Source: Tuctoria greenei
Taxonomy: Eukaryota > Streptophyta > Magnoliopsida > Poales > Poaceae
Assembly (NCBI GenBank): GCA_036927565.1
Contig: JAYESD010000009.1
Location: 27,185,601-27,249,600, forward strand
Reading direction: 5' to 3'
Length of the DNA: 64,000 nt
Shown: piece after piece, positions 35,108 to 45,898 of the stretch
Position numbering within the stretch: the first letter of the stretch is position 1
Layout of the letters: every line of letters starts with the position of its first letter
The notes under the pieces: model-generated
Told to the model about the DNA's origin: nothing
Database searches by the model: none
Seen by the model: the letters and a program-made list of their open reading frames with translations, nothing else
Position numbers and translations under genes: made by a program

Positions 35108-38106
35108 TGTAACACCCTAAATTTTCGCATCTTGCATTGCATACATGATCATGCATTAAACATTAGTAGGATAAAAGAATAATGATAAAATATACAAATG
35201 TATGTAGCAAAAGAAGAAAAAGAAAATAATAATTATAGCCTAAAACTTGTAATAGGGAATAAGTATAAAAATAATAATAATAAAATATATATAAATGTAT
35301 ATAAATAATATATATATAACAATATATGAAAATAAATAAAATATTAATAATATACATTATAATAATAATAAATAATAAATATATAACATGAATAATATTT
35401 ATATATGAAAGATATATAATAAATAACATAAAAAAAGGGGTATAAAAAAATAATAAGTAAAATAAAAAAATAAAATAAAAATATATTATTATAAAAAAAG
35501 AAAAAAGAAAAAAAAAATAAAAGAAAAAGAAAAAGAAAACCCCCCGCCGGCCAGGCCGCCGACCGGCCCAGCCGGCAGCGCCCACGCGCGCTCACGCGCA
35601 GCGCAGCCCGCCCGGGGGCCCCACCCGCCGCCTGCCCCCCCCCCCCCCCCCCCGGCCGCGTGCCGCCCGAGGCGCTGACCGCGCCAGCCGCCCTGCCCCG
35701 CCGAAAGCCGGGCCCCGCTCCCCCCGCCGCCTGGCGCGCGCCTACCCCGCCGCCTTGGCCCACGCCACCCCAGCGCCCGACGCATGCCCCGGCTCCCCCG
35801 CGCCCTCGCGCACGCGCCTGCGCGTGGCCCCACCCGCTCGCCCGCAGCACCCCGCCCCGCCGTACCGCGCTGGCCCCGCCGCCCACGCAACCGCGCGCCG
35901 CGCCAGCCCCCCCCCCCCCCCGATTCCCGCGCCCTCGAATCCCGGCCCCGCCGATTTTCGCGCCGACCGCTCCGGACGCCCGCTCAATCCCAATTCCCAG
36001 CGCCGACCCTAGCCGCCGCCTATAAAAGGACCGTAGGTCCTAGGTTTTTCCCTAGCCGCCGGTTGCAGTAGGAAAAAGCGCGCCAGAGAAGAAAGCGCCG
36101 CCGCCAGGGGAAGAAAAGGAAGAAAAAAAAAAGGGGAAGAAGAGGAAGAAAAAGAGGAGGGCGCCACCGTTCACCGGAGATCGTCGCCGTCGTCGTGCCG
36201 CCGAAGGTCTGCCGCGCCATCCACTTCGTCTACGCGTCGCATTTGTTCCGCGACCGTCAAGCCGTCAGATCTACGGTAGGACATGTTCCCGATGCGAATT
36301 TTAGCGATCATATTAAATCTAATAGGCGTAAATTGATTTTAGTTGCACCATAATTTTATTTTCAGCAGCATTAATCCACGTTAAAATCCCCGTAAACCCG
36401 TATGAACACGTATGAACTAGTTGCATCTAATTAATAGACAACCGTAGTTAATTAATTAATTGGTCCTTGCATGCATGCATATCATCGCATGTTGATTATT
36501 ATGTGTGCATCATGTTGAATTGTATGTATATTCTTGTATGTGTGGTCACGAGTAGAGGGAAGTGCTCAAGAGACCGTGTACGAGGATTTTCAGAATCAAG
36601 ATTTCCAAGCGCTCGAGCAACCCTATCCGCCGGAGCAAGGCAAGTGTCCTTGAAGCATATTGATCCTATTTTTAAAATAAATGTTTTGTTTGCAAACTGC
36701 ATGCTTGTGTCAATTTGATGGGAATCCTATGGTAGGAAGTTTACTAGTTTTGTTTGACCACCCTTGTCACCTGGGATATATGGTAGAGAGTCGGGAAGGG
36801 TTTTTACCTTTTTGCTTCGCTTAATTAATTGGGATAGCAAACAACACTACACATTTAATTACGCATTAATGATGCTCTGGTTAATGTGAACTGGTCGATA
36901 CGGTATGGTGATGGGTGATCTAAGCAAGCTTGGTATGTGAATGGGTTGGATGTTATGGTGGTTTGCTTGCTTTAGATCTAAGGACCGGTTCATGCGAGAA
37001 TACGCCAGGACTACAGTGCCACCACGAGGCCAAGTATGGGTGCGGCGTAGCTGATTAATTAGGGCTTTGCTAGTGCTGTTTGGACCATTGTGGATGCTCG
37101 GGGAAGGGGTAGTCGGATTGGGTTTGTTGATGATTGGTGGGACTACCCTGGGATCCGAATGGCTCAAGAGGGGGCCCTTGGTTGAAGATGTGCTCAGCTG
37201 GAGGCATCGCCACCGGTGAAACCTCAGTGGGGTCTGAATAGGCTAGTAATCCCTTTGTAAAGGCTATTTTGTGATCTCTTGGCCATACACCAAAGGAAGT
37301 GTAATTGGCAATAAGGAGGTTCTTCAGTCGTCGACGGGTGATGAAATCACAAACACGTGGGTAAAGTGGTACAAACTCTGCAGAGTATTAAAACTATCAT
37401 GATAGCCGTGCTCCCGGTTATGAGCGCCTGGATGACCTACATGATTAGAGTTGGAATTGGGATTTGGGATGGTTGTGTGTGGTTTATGGTTATGGTTTAT
37501 GGATTATGGTTACGGATATGAATCTGAGTTACGGTAACTGGACATGGATAATGATGATGTTGGCAATAATTGTATATGGTTAATATTTTGTTAATATGAT
37601 GGTTATGATGGGATTGTCTCACATAGACGTAGGATAATGCTTTCAAATGTTTTACTGTACTCTTCAGCACTTAGCCATTATTATTGTCGTCATTTGAATA
37701 AGCCACATGTCATACTTTCCACACTTGCTGAGTACGACATGTACTCACTCTTGCAATCCCCCACCCAACAGTTGCAGGTCAGAATTGTGAGTTTAATGGC
37801 GATAATGCGGAGATCTAGGCCGTGTCTACCGTCAACTTTGCCTGTGGTGTTGCATGGAGCTGCGCTAACCCTTTTGCTTAGTTGCTTAATTAGTTTATTT
37901 CCGCTGCATTAGTTGAACTTATCATTAATCTTCATTAGAGCTTGTATTCGAGGATTTAATGAATTATGTAATAAGAGTACTTATTTGATAATTTGAGCTG
38001 TGGTAATTATCTGTTTATCATTTGTGAATCACTCGTGTATGTGTGTTGAACATCCTGGGCACACATATGCGATAGCTTGGTTCAGTTTTTGGAACCGGGC
38101 GTCACA
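35108..38106 (+). mobile_element. 5' LTR of Chr-2
   Basis: It starts TGTAACACCCTAAATTTTCG and ends GGAACCGGGCGTCACA, 2999 bp. The first ~50 bp and the last ~1470 bp (from about 36635) resemble the Chr-1 LTR, but the region between is unrelated. It holds an almost pure A/T block (35160-35535), a C/G-rich block (35540-36015, with C tracts at 35636-35653 and 35908-35921) and a different TATA box. Confidence 0.93.
36021..36028 (+). promoter_or_regulatory. TATA box of the Chr-2 5' LTR
   Basis: TATAAAAG at the right edge of the GC-rich block, repeated in the 3' LTR at about 40887-40894. It predicts transcription start near 36050, followed by a purine-rich leader (36070-36165). Confidence 0.7.
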
Positions 38107-38109
38107 GAT

Positions 38110-38124
38110 TGGTATCAGAGCCAC
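38110..38124 (+). other. Primer-binding site of Chr-2
   Basis: TGGTATCAGAGCCAC follows the 5' LTR after three bases and matches the 3' end of plant initiator tRNA-Met. Confidence 0.9.
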
Positions 38125-38374
38125 AGGTTGACTGTAGGACGCAGCCTAGATAGAATGGACACTTTAAAGCACATAGGAGCACTCAGGAAACGATGTGTTT
38201 TTGTTGGTGTGCTGTTTGCTATATATTGTTTGCTTGCGTGCTTAATAGAGGATTTTGGGATGCCTTAGCATTGCCATGTCCACCTAGGCTAGTGTAGCTA
38301 GTTGGTTAGCTTCATATCCCTTGATGCATATAGTTGGGGACGTTTCTAAATTCTTACCTATTGCTTTTCTCTAG

Positions 38375-39904
38375 ATGGTGAGGACTCGCAACCAGAGAGA
38401 TGCCAATGACGAGGAGGAGAACAATGGAGAACCTCAGAACAACAATGGACAAGGACATGCTCATGGAGCTATCAACATTGAACAACTGTTAGCTATGCAG
38501 AACCAGCTCATGCAGACCATGATACAGACCATGGGACAGATGCAGGCTGGCAATATCAACAATCAGCCCCACATGCCTCCACCGCCACCCCCGCCTCCTC
38601 ATAATCGATTGGGAGAGTTTATGAGGACTAGGCCGCCAACCTTTGCTCAAGCTGCCGACCCTATGGATGCTGATGATTGGCTCAAGTCCGTGGAGAAGAA
38701 GCTAGCCATTGTCCAATGCAGTGACCGAGAGAAGGTCCTATTTGCTTCTCATCAACTCGTTGGAGCAGCCGCCGATTGGTGGGATTCACTATGCAATGCT
38801 CATGAGAATCAAGAGAGGATCACCTGGGCGGAATTCAAAGAGAGTTTCCGTTCTCATTACGTGCCGGAAGGTGTTATGCTCTTGAAGAGGCAAGAATTCG
38901 AGAACTTAAGGCAAGGAAGATCAAGCGTGAGTGAATATCTCAACAAGTTCACTCAACTCTCAAGGTATGCGCCCGAGGATGTTAGCCGAGACAGCCGGAA
39001 GCAATATTTGTTCATGAGAGGCCTCAACAATGAGATACAAGTGCAACTACTCAACTGCGATTATGCCAATTTCCAGAAACTTGTAGACAAAGCAATTGTA
39101 GTTGAGAACAAGATCCGTGAGATGGAGCAAGAAATCAAGCGGAAGGCGCCATACCAAGGACAACAACAAGGAAGTAATGTGCGCCCTCGCCTTGCACCAC
39201 CCAATGCGCCTCATTACAGCTCCCCTATTCCTGCTCAGCGCCCTGGTTATGCACCACACCCAACTCAGTTTGTACAGCAGCGCCCTGATATGCAAGCAAT
39301 GCCTTATGCACCTCGTGTTGATTTTCCTGGAACCAATGCTCAAAATCAAGCTCGTCCTAATAATTCTGGTGGAGTCAAGAGGTGCTATACTTGTGGAGAA
39401 GCTGGACACTTTGCGAATCAATGTCCTAAGTCAGGCCTTGGTCAAAGAAGCAATGCGCCGAGGCAAAACCCAAGACCTAATGGAGTACAACCACAAGGAA
39501 ACCGTGGACAGCAGAATTTTGCTCGTGGCAATGTGAACCATGTCTCTACGGAGGATGCTCAACAAGCGAATGACGTGGTCACTGGTATGTTTCTTGCTAA
39601 CTCCAACCCCGCGACTATGTTATTTGATTCTAGAGCATCGCATTCATTCATTGCATCGAACTATGTCACCAAGTGTAGTTTGCCTATCTCTCATATGAAG
39701 TCTACCCTATTGGTTAAGTCTCCTGGAGGAGAGATGAGAACAAATATTGTATGTCCAAAAGTAAGCCTTAAAATAAGGGGGGTGGACTTCTCCGCCAACC
39801 TCATTGTTTTGCATTCACAAGAAGTAAGAGGATCCGTTGGTGCAAAGCGCAATGGAAACACCATACGAAAACCGAAGCCATATGGGAACGTGAAGAAGAC
39901 CTGA
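38375..39904 (+). CDS. Gag (plus start of protease) of Chr-2, ending in an out-of-frame deletion junction
   Basis: The ORF is 509 residues, starting MVRTRNQRDANDEE. It has a Gln/Asn-rich N-terminal region, a Retrotrans_gag core (about residues 90-215; WWDSLCNAHENQERITWAEF, LKRQEFENLRQG) and a CCHC zinc knuckle CYTCGEAGHFANQC at about 336-349. A protease start follows at about 415, where LFDSRASHSF has Arg in place of the Gly of the D-S-G triad. At 39817-39821 (ACAAG) the sequence jumps to the chromodomain-like end of pol in another frame, so the last 28 residues are not native. The gag core is otherwise intact and could still form capsids. Confidence 0.85.
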   Translation: MVRTRNQRDANDEEENNGEPQNNNGQGHAHGAINIEQLLAMQNQLMQTMIQTMGQMQAGNINNQPHMPPPPPPPPHNRLGEFMRTRPPTFAQAADPMDADDWLKSVEKKLAIVQCSDREKVLFASHQLVGAAADWWDSLCNAHENQERITWAEFKESFRSHYVPEGVMLLKRQEFENLRQGRSSVSEYLNKFTQLSRYAPEDVSRDSRKQYLFMRGLNNEIQVQLLNCDYANFQKLVDKAIVVENKIREMEQEIKRKAPYQGQQQGSNVRPRLAPPNAPHYSSPIPAQRPGYAPHPTQFVQQRPDMQAMPYAPRVDFPGTNAQNQARPNNSGGVKRCYTCGEAGHFANQCPKSGLGQRSNAPRQNPRPNGVQPQGNRGQQNFARGNVNHVSTEDAQQANDVVTGMFLANSNPATMLFDSRASHSFIASNYVTKCSLPISHMKSTLLVKSPGGEMRTNIVCPKVSLKIRGVDFSANLIVLHSQEVRGSVGAKRNGNTIRKPKPYGNVKKT

Positions 39905-39977
39905 AGGCAGAATTCCCTCACCTTTTCTCCACGCTATCGAATCTCGAGGGCGAGATTCATTTTAAGGGGGGTAGAAT
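39822..39977 (+). pseudogene. Remnant of the pol C terminus of Chr-2
   Basis: In a frame other than gag the sequence encodes IRWCKAQWKHHTKTEA and WEREEDLKAEFPHLF, matching the chromodomain-like end of Chr-1 pol (44650-44830). The frame passes through the polypurine tract (codons for K-G-G) and would stop at a TAA inside the LTR. Confidence 0.8.
39963..39977 (+). other. Polypurine tract of Chr-2
   Basis: TAAGGGGGGTAGAAT lies directly before the 3' LTR. The equivalent in Chr-1 is at 44676-44690 on the minus strand. Confidence 0.85.
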
Positions 39978-42971
39978 TGTAACACCCTAAATTTTCGCAT
40001 CTTGCATTGCATACATGATCATGCATTAAACATTAGTAGGATAAAAGAATAATGATAAAATATACAAATGTATGTAGCAAAAGAAGAAAAAGAAAATAAT
40101 AATTATAGTTTAAAACTTGTAATAGGGAATAAGTATAAAAATAATAATAATAAAATATATATAAATGTATATAAATAATATATATATAACAATATATGAA
40201 AATAAATAAAATATTAATAATATACATTATAATAATAATAAATAATAAATATATAACATGAATAATATTTATATATGAAAGATATATAATAAATAACATA
40301 AAAAAAGGGGTATAAAAAAATAATAAGTGAAATAAAAAATAAAATAAAAATATATTATTATAAAAAAAAGAAAAAAGAAAAAAAAGAAAAGAAAAAGAAA
40401 AAAAAAACCCCCCGCCGGCCAGGCCGCCGACCGGCCCAGCCGGCAGCGCCCACGCGCGCTCACGCGCAGCGCAGCCCGCCCCGGGGCCCCACCCGCCGCC
40501 TGCCCCTCCCCCGGCCGCGTGCCGCCCGAGGCGCTGACCGCGCCAGCCGCCCTGCCCCGCCGAAAGCCGGGCCCCGCTCCCCCCGCCACCTGGCGCGCGC
40601 CTACCCCGCCGCCTTGGCCCACGCCACCCCAGCGCCCGACGCATGCCCCGGCTCCCCCGCGCCCTCGCGCACGCGCCTGCGCGTGGCCCCACCCGCTCGC
40701 CCGCAGCACCCCGCCCCGCCGTACCGCGCTGGCCCCGCCGCCCACGCAACCGCGCGCCGCGCCAGCCCCCCCCCCCCCCCCCCCCCCGATTCCCGCGCCC
40801 TCGAATCCCGGCCCCGCCGATTTTCGCGCCGACCGCTCCGGACGCCCGCTCAATCCCAATTCCCAGCGCCGACCCTAGCCGCCGCCTATAAAAGGACCGT
40901 AGGTCCTAGGTTTTTCCCTAGCCGCCGGTTGGAGTAGGAAAAAGCGCGCCAGAGAAGAAAGCGCCGCCGCCAGGGGAAGAAAAGGAAGAAAAAAAAAGGG
41001 GAAGAAGAGGAAGAAAAAGAGGAGGGCGCCACCGTTCACCGGAGATCGTCGCCGTCGTCGTGCCGCCGAAGGTCTGCCGCGCCATCCACTTCGTCTACGC
41101 GTCGCATTTGTTCCGCGACCGTCAAGCCGTCAGATCTACGGTAGGACATGTTCCCGATGCGAATTTTAGCGATCATATTAAATCTAATAGGCGTAAATTG
41201 ATTTTAGTTGCACCATAATTTTATTTTCAGCAGCATTAATCCACGTTAAAATCCCCGTAAACCCGTATGAACACGTATGAACTAGTTGCATCTAATTAAT
41301 AGACAACCGTAGTTAATTAATTAATTGGTCCTTGCATGCATGCATATCATCGCATGTTGATTATTATGTGTGCATCATGTTGAATTGTATGTATATTCTT
41401 GTATGTGTGGTCACGAGTAGAGGGAAGTGCTCAAGAGATTGTGTACGAGGATTTTCAGAATCAAGATTTCCAAGCGCTCGAGCAACCCTATCCGCCGGAG
41501 CAAGGCAAGTGTCCTTGAAGCATATTGATCCTATTTTTAAAATAAATGTTTTGTTTGCAAACTGCATGCTTGTGTCAATTTGATGGGAATCCTATGGTAG
41601 GAAGTTTACTAGTTTTGTTTGACCACCCTTGTCACCTGGGATATATGGTAGAGAGTCGGGAAGGGTTTTTACCTTTTTGCTTCGCTTAATTAATTGGGAT
41701 AGCAAACAACACTACACATTTAATTACGCATTAATGATGCTCTGGTTAATGTGAACTGGTCGATACGGTATGGTGATGGGTGATCTAAGCAAGCTTGGTA
41801 TGTGAATGGGTTGGATGTTATGGTGGTTTGCTTGCTTTAGATCTAAGGACCGGTTCATGCGAGAATACGCCAGGACTACAGTGTCACCACGAGGCCAAGT
41901 ATGGGTGCGGCGTAGCTGATTAATTAGGGCTTTGCTAGTGCTGTTTGGACCATTGTGGATGCTCGGGGAAGGGGTAGTCGGATTGGGTTTGTTGATGATT
42001 GGTGGGACTACCCTGGGATCCGAATGGCTCAAGAGGGGGCCCTTGGTTGAAGATGTGCTCAGCTGGAGGCATCGCCACCGGTGAAACCTCAGTGGGGTCT
42101 GAATAGGCTAGTAATCCCTTTGTAAAGGCTATTTTGTGATCTCTTGGCCATACACCAAAGGAAGTGTAATTGGCAATAAGGAGGTTCTTCAGTCGCCGAC
42201 GGGTGATGAAATCACAAACACGTGGATAAAGTGGTACAAACTCTGCAGAGTATTAAAACTATCATGATAGCCGTGCTCCCGGTTATGAGCGCCTGGATGA
42301 CCTACATGATTAGAGTTGGAATTGGGATTTGGGATGGTTGTGTGTGGTTTATGGTTATGGTTTATGGATTATGGTTACGGATATGAATCTGAGTTACGGT
42401 AACTGGACATAGATAATGATGATGTTGGCAATAATTGCATATGGTTAATATTTTGTTAATATGATGGTTATGATGGGATTGTCTCACATAGACGTAGGAT
42501 AATGCTTTCAAATGTTTTACTGTACTCTTCAGCACTTAGCCATTATTATTGTCGTCATTTGAATAAGCCACATGTCATACTTTCCACACTTGCTGAGTAC
42601 GACATGTACTCACTCTTGCAATCCCCCACCCAACAGTTGCAGGTCAGAATTGTGAGTTTAATGGCGATAATGCGGAGATCTAGGCCGTGTCTACCGTCAA
42701 CTTTGCCTGTGGTGTTGCATGGAGCTGCGCTATCCCTTTTGCTTAGTTGCTTAATTAGTTTATTTCCGCTGCATTAGTTGAACTTATCATTAATCTTCAT
42801 TAGAGCTTGTATTCGAGGATTTAATGAATTATGTAATAAGAGCACTTATTTGATAATTTGAGCTGTGGTAATTATCTGTTTATCATTTGTGAATCACTCG
42901 TGTATGTGTGTTGAACATCCTGGGCACACATATGCGATAGCTTGGTTCAGTTTTTGGAACCGGGCGTCACA
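39978..42971 (+). mobile_element. 3' LTR of Chr-2
   Basis: It is 2994 bp and nearly identical to 35108-38106. Differences seen by eye include length changes in the C tracts and A tracts and scattered single-base changes. It is followed by the TSD ATAAC (42972-42976). Confidence 0.95.
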
Positions 42972-42976
42972 ATAAC

Positions 42977-44675
42977 ATCCAACCCATCCACATGCCATGC
43001 CTGCTTAGATCACCCATTACCATATCATATTAAATAGTTCATGTTAATCAAATCTCATAAATGCATAATTAAGTTAAGTGGTATAGTTGTGTTCCATCCC
43101 AAATAATTAAGCGTAGCAAAAAGGGTAAAAAGCCCATTCCAACTCTCTACCATAAATTCCAGGTGACAAGGGTGGTTATACAACGCTAGTAAACTTCCTA
43201 CCATAGGATTTCCCATCAAATTGACACAAGCATGCAGTTTTTAAACAAAACATTTACTTTAAAAATAGGATCAATATGCTTCAAGGACACTTGCCTTGCT
43301 CTTGGGATTGGTTCGGCTCAAAGCCTTCAAACTCTTGGTGATGTAGATCCTCCGCAACACTCTCTAGCGCAAATCCGTCTAATCCACACAATAAACATAC
43401 AAGACAAGAAACACAATCAAAGAGTGCACAAATATTACTCAATATGACATGACATGCATCATTAATGCAAATGCAAGGTGAAACTTGTTAATAAGTTGCT
43501 TGTAATTTTTATTAGTCAATTACAATGGTTATTGAGAAGTCTACACAGATTTGAAGTTGATTCGAGTCAATTTAGAATTATTTCAACAGAATTCAGATTG
43601 CAAGATGGGACAAGTCCGCAGCAGGGCCGGACTAGTCTGCACTATGCAGGAACGACATATTAGGGTTTTCTAGATCGACGTGAATATGGAGAAACGGGGT
43701 TGAATTCACGTAAAGAAAAGGAAGTAGAAGGCATACCAGATGTCTAAGACTCCAAAGAATCAAGAGTTTTGGAGGAAACACTTGGATCTTGACGATCTAG
43801 AGTTGATGAAGAACTTGATGGTGAATTGTTGATGAAGAACGCAAAGTTGATGGAGATCTTGATCCTCTTTCATTTCCTCCTCTTCTTCTTCTTGCTCTAG
43901 ATCTCCTTCGCCCTCCTTGGTTGCGGCTATTCACGAGATAGGGTTTGGGTGTGGTGGAAAAAGTGACAAATAGACGTCAAGTCAGGGGGTGGGGTTGTTT
44001 ATATAGAAGTGGAGGATAGGGTTAGATGGATTTCAAGTTTGAGGTGAGTAGGGGTCGGTTTAGAGTCCCACATGGGCTCTAGAAGAGTTAGGCACAACGT
44101 CCCTAGGCTCACTTAATGTAAAACCTAAGAAACAAGTCGTGAAACAAAAGATCAACTCGGAGCCGCGATTTATCGGACAAGTCCGAAAAGGGTCGGACTA
44201 GTCCGAAGTTGGACAGAGAGATATCGGACAAGTCCGGACTGGACATCGAACTAGTCCGAACTTATCCAGAGGGGAAAAACAGACAAGTCTGGCCTAAAAT
44301 CGGACAAGTCCGACTTTAGTCAGAGGGGAAAACGGACAAGTCCGTCGAAATCTTGGACTAGTCCGGACAAGTCCAGGGACTTAGCAAAACTTCAAGCAAT
44401 TTGGGATACAGGACTAGTCCGCAAAGGGCCGGACAAGTACGAAAGTATCCAGAGGGAAAAACAGACCAGTCCGAAGCAAAACGGACAAGTTCGAGCGAGG
44501 TCAGAGCGAAATCGGACAAGTCCGCACCAAAATTGGACTAGTCCGCACTTCACAGAATTCTTAAGTGTGGTTTTGTTTCTAATTCATTTTAAACTTATTT
44601 CTTTTTATGTGGATTAATGTTAAACATGTTCAATGATGGATGCAGGGCATGATGCATGAAAATGAGTGTGTTACA
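42977..44675 (-). mobile_element. 3' LTR of Chr-1, right segment
   Basis: It continues the LTR interrupted at 35107 and ends GAGTGTGTTACA at 44675. It includes the TATA box (minus strand, about 43997-44008) and the dyad array. Combined with the left segment it is 2879 bp, matching the 2875 bp of the 5' LTR. Confidence 0.9.
44165..44560. promoter_or_regulatory. CGGACWAGTCCG dyad array in U3 of the Chr-1 3' LTR
   Basis: About 15 copies or near copies, including CGGACTAGTCCG and CGGACAAGTCCG, colinear with the arrays at 4640-5010 (opposite orientation) and 51885-52250. Confidence 0.75.
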
Positions 44676-45889
44676 AACCTACCCCCCTTAAAATGAATCT
44701 CGCCCTCGAGATTCGATGCGGAAGAGAAAATATAGGGAAATTCATTCTTGAGATCGTCCTCTAGCTCCCAAGTTGCTTCCGATTCTGTATGATGCTTCCA
44801 TTGAACTTTACAGCATCTAATAGTCTTGTTCCATGTGACCCTCTCCTTAGTTTCCAATATTTTGACCGGTTGCTCGGCATAAGTCAAGTCTTCCTCTAGT
44901 TCCAATTCTTCTATTGGCACTTGTTCTTCCGGCACCCTTAAACACTTATTGAGCTGGGAAACATGAAACACATCATGGACATCTGCAATGTGAGTTGGCA
45001 TCTCCAACTTATATACTACTTCTCCCCTTTTGTCCAAAATCTTGAATGGCCCAATATAACGAGGTGCTAGCTTGCCTCTTATGTTAAATCTCTTATGACC
45101 TCTCATTGGTGACACCTTGAGGTAAACAAAGTCTCCCATTTCTAAGGCTAGTTTCCTTCTCCTATTGTCCGCATAGCCTTTTTGCCTTGATTGAGCAGCC
45201 CTCAAGTTTTCCCGAATAATTTGAACTTGTTTCTCAGCTTCTTGCAACACATCGGGACCAAAATACTTGAGTTTCTCCCGTCTCATTCCAAAACAAAGGT
45301 GTACTACACTTCTTCCCATGAAGCGCTTCATAAGGTGACATCTTTAAACTTGCTTGGCATCCATTGTTGTATGAAAATTCTGCATATTGCAAGCTCTTGT
45401 CCCAACTCTTCCCATGCTTCAAAGAACAAGCTCTTAACATATCCTCTAAAATTTGGTTGGCCTCTTGGTTTGTCCATCCGTTTGAGGGTGATATGCTGAA
45501 CTGAAATTCAACCTTGTTCCCAAAGCTTCATGCAATTTCTGCCAAAATCTGGAGGTAAATTGAGAACCTCTATCCGAAACTAACTTCTTTGGGACTCCAT
45601 GTCGACACACAATATGCTCCATGTACGATTCTGCTAACTTCGCGGTGGTGTAGGTGGTCTTGACAGGAACAAAATGAGCTGACTTGGTCAATCGATCTAC
45701 AATTACCCAAATTGAGTCATAACCGGACTGAGTACGCGGTAAACCAACTATAAAGTCCATACCGATCTCTTCCCACTTCCATCCCGGGATCTTCAATGGC
45801 TGCAATAATCCGGCTGGCCTCTGGTGTTCCGCCTTGACTCGTTGGCACACATCACATAAGGCTACGTATTCAACTATGTCCTTCTTCAT
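44630..45889 (-). pseudogene. Chr-1 integrase and chromodomain-like C terminus
   Basis: The minus strand encodes the zinc-module end (CDVCQRVKAEHQRPAGLLQP), the core GMDFIVGLPRTQSGYDSIWV and LVSDRGSQFTSRFWQKL, then DGQTKRP. Lys replaces the Glu of the third catalytic position (Q-T-E in relatives). A frameshift follows near 45446, and another joins 45234-45440 to 44630-45331. The C-terminal part has the GPFKI/L module, then VKILETKERVTWNKTI and VQWKHHTESEATWELED, a chromodomain as in Tekay/Del elements. The frame reads through the polypurine tract into the LTR. Confidence 0.87.
44676..44690 (-). other. Polypurine tract of Chr-1
   Basis: TAAGGGGGGTAGGTT on the minus strand, adjoining the 3' LTR end at 44675. 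Confidence 0.8.
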
Positions 45890-45898
45890 GCCAGCCCA

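Larger units (their letters stand above)
35108..42971 (+). mobile_element. Chr-2: young internally deleted Ty3/gypsy element nested in the Chr-1 3' LTR
   Basis: It has two LTRs (35108-38106 and 39978-42971), a perfect TSD ATAAC, a PBS for initiator tRNA-Met and a polypurine tract. Its interior is only 1871 bp, against 4823 bp in Chr-1. It carries gag and the start of protease; the rest of pol is deleted, apart from the last 50 or so codons. LTR divergence by eye is about 15 substitutions plus length changes in homopolymers, so insertion is recent. Movement would need proteins from a related autonomous copy. Confidence 0.95.

Noticed and set aside
35163..36071. Several long ORFs on both strands (up to 180 residues, Phe/Ile/Tyr-rich or Pro/Ala/Arg-rich)
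   Set aside because: They come from the A/T and GC-rich blocks of the Chr-2 LTR. The same frames recur in the other LTR copy at 40033-40937. Low complexity, no domain.
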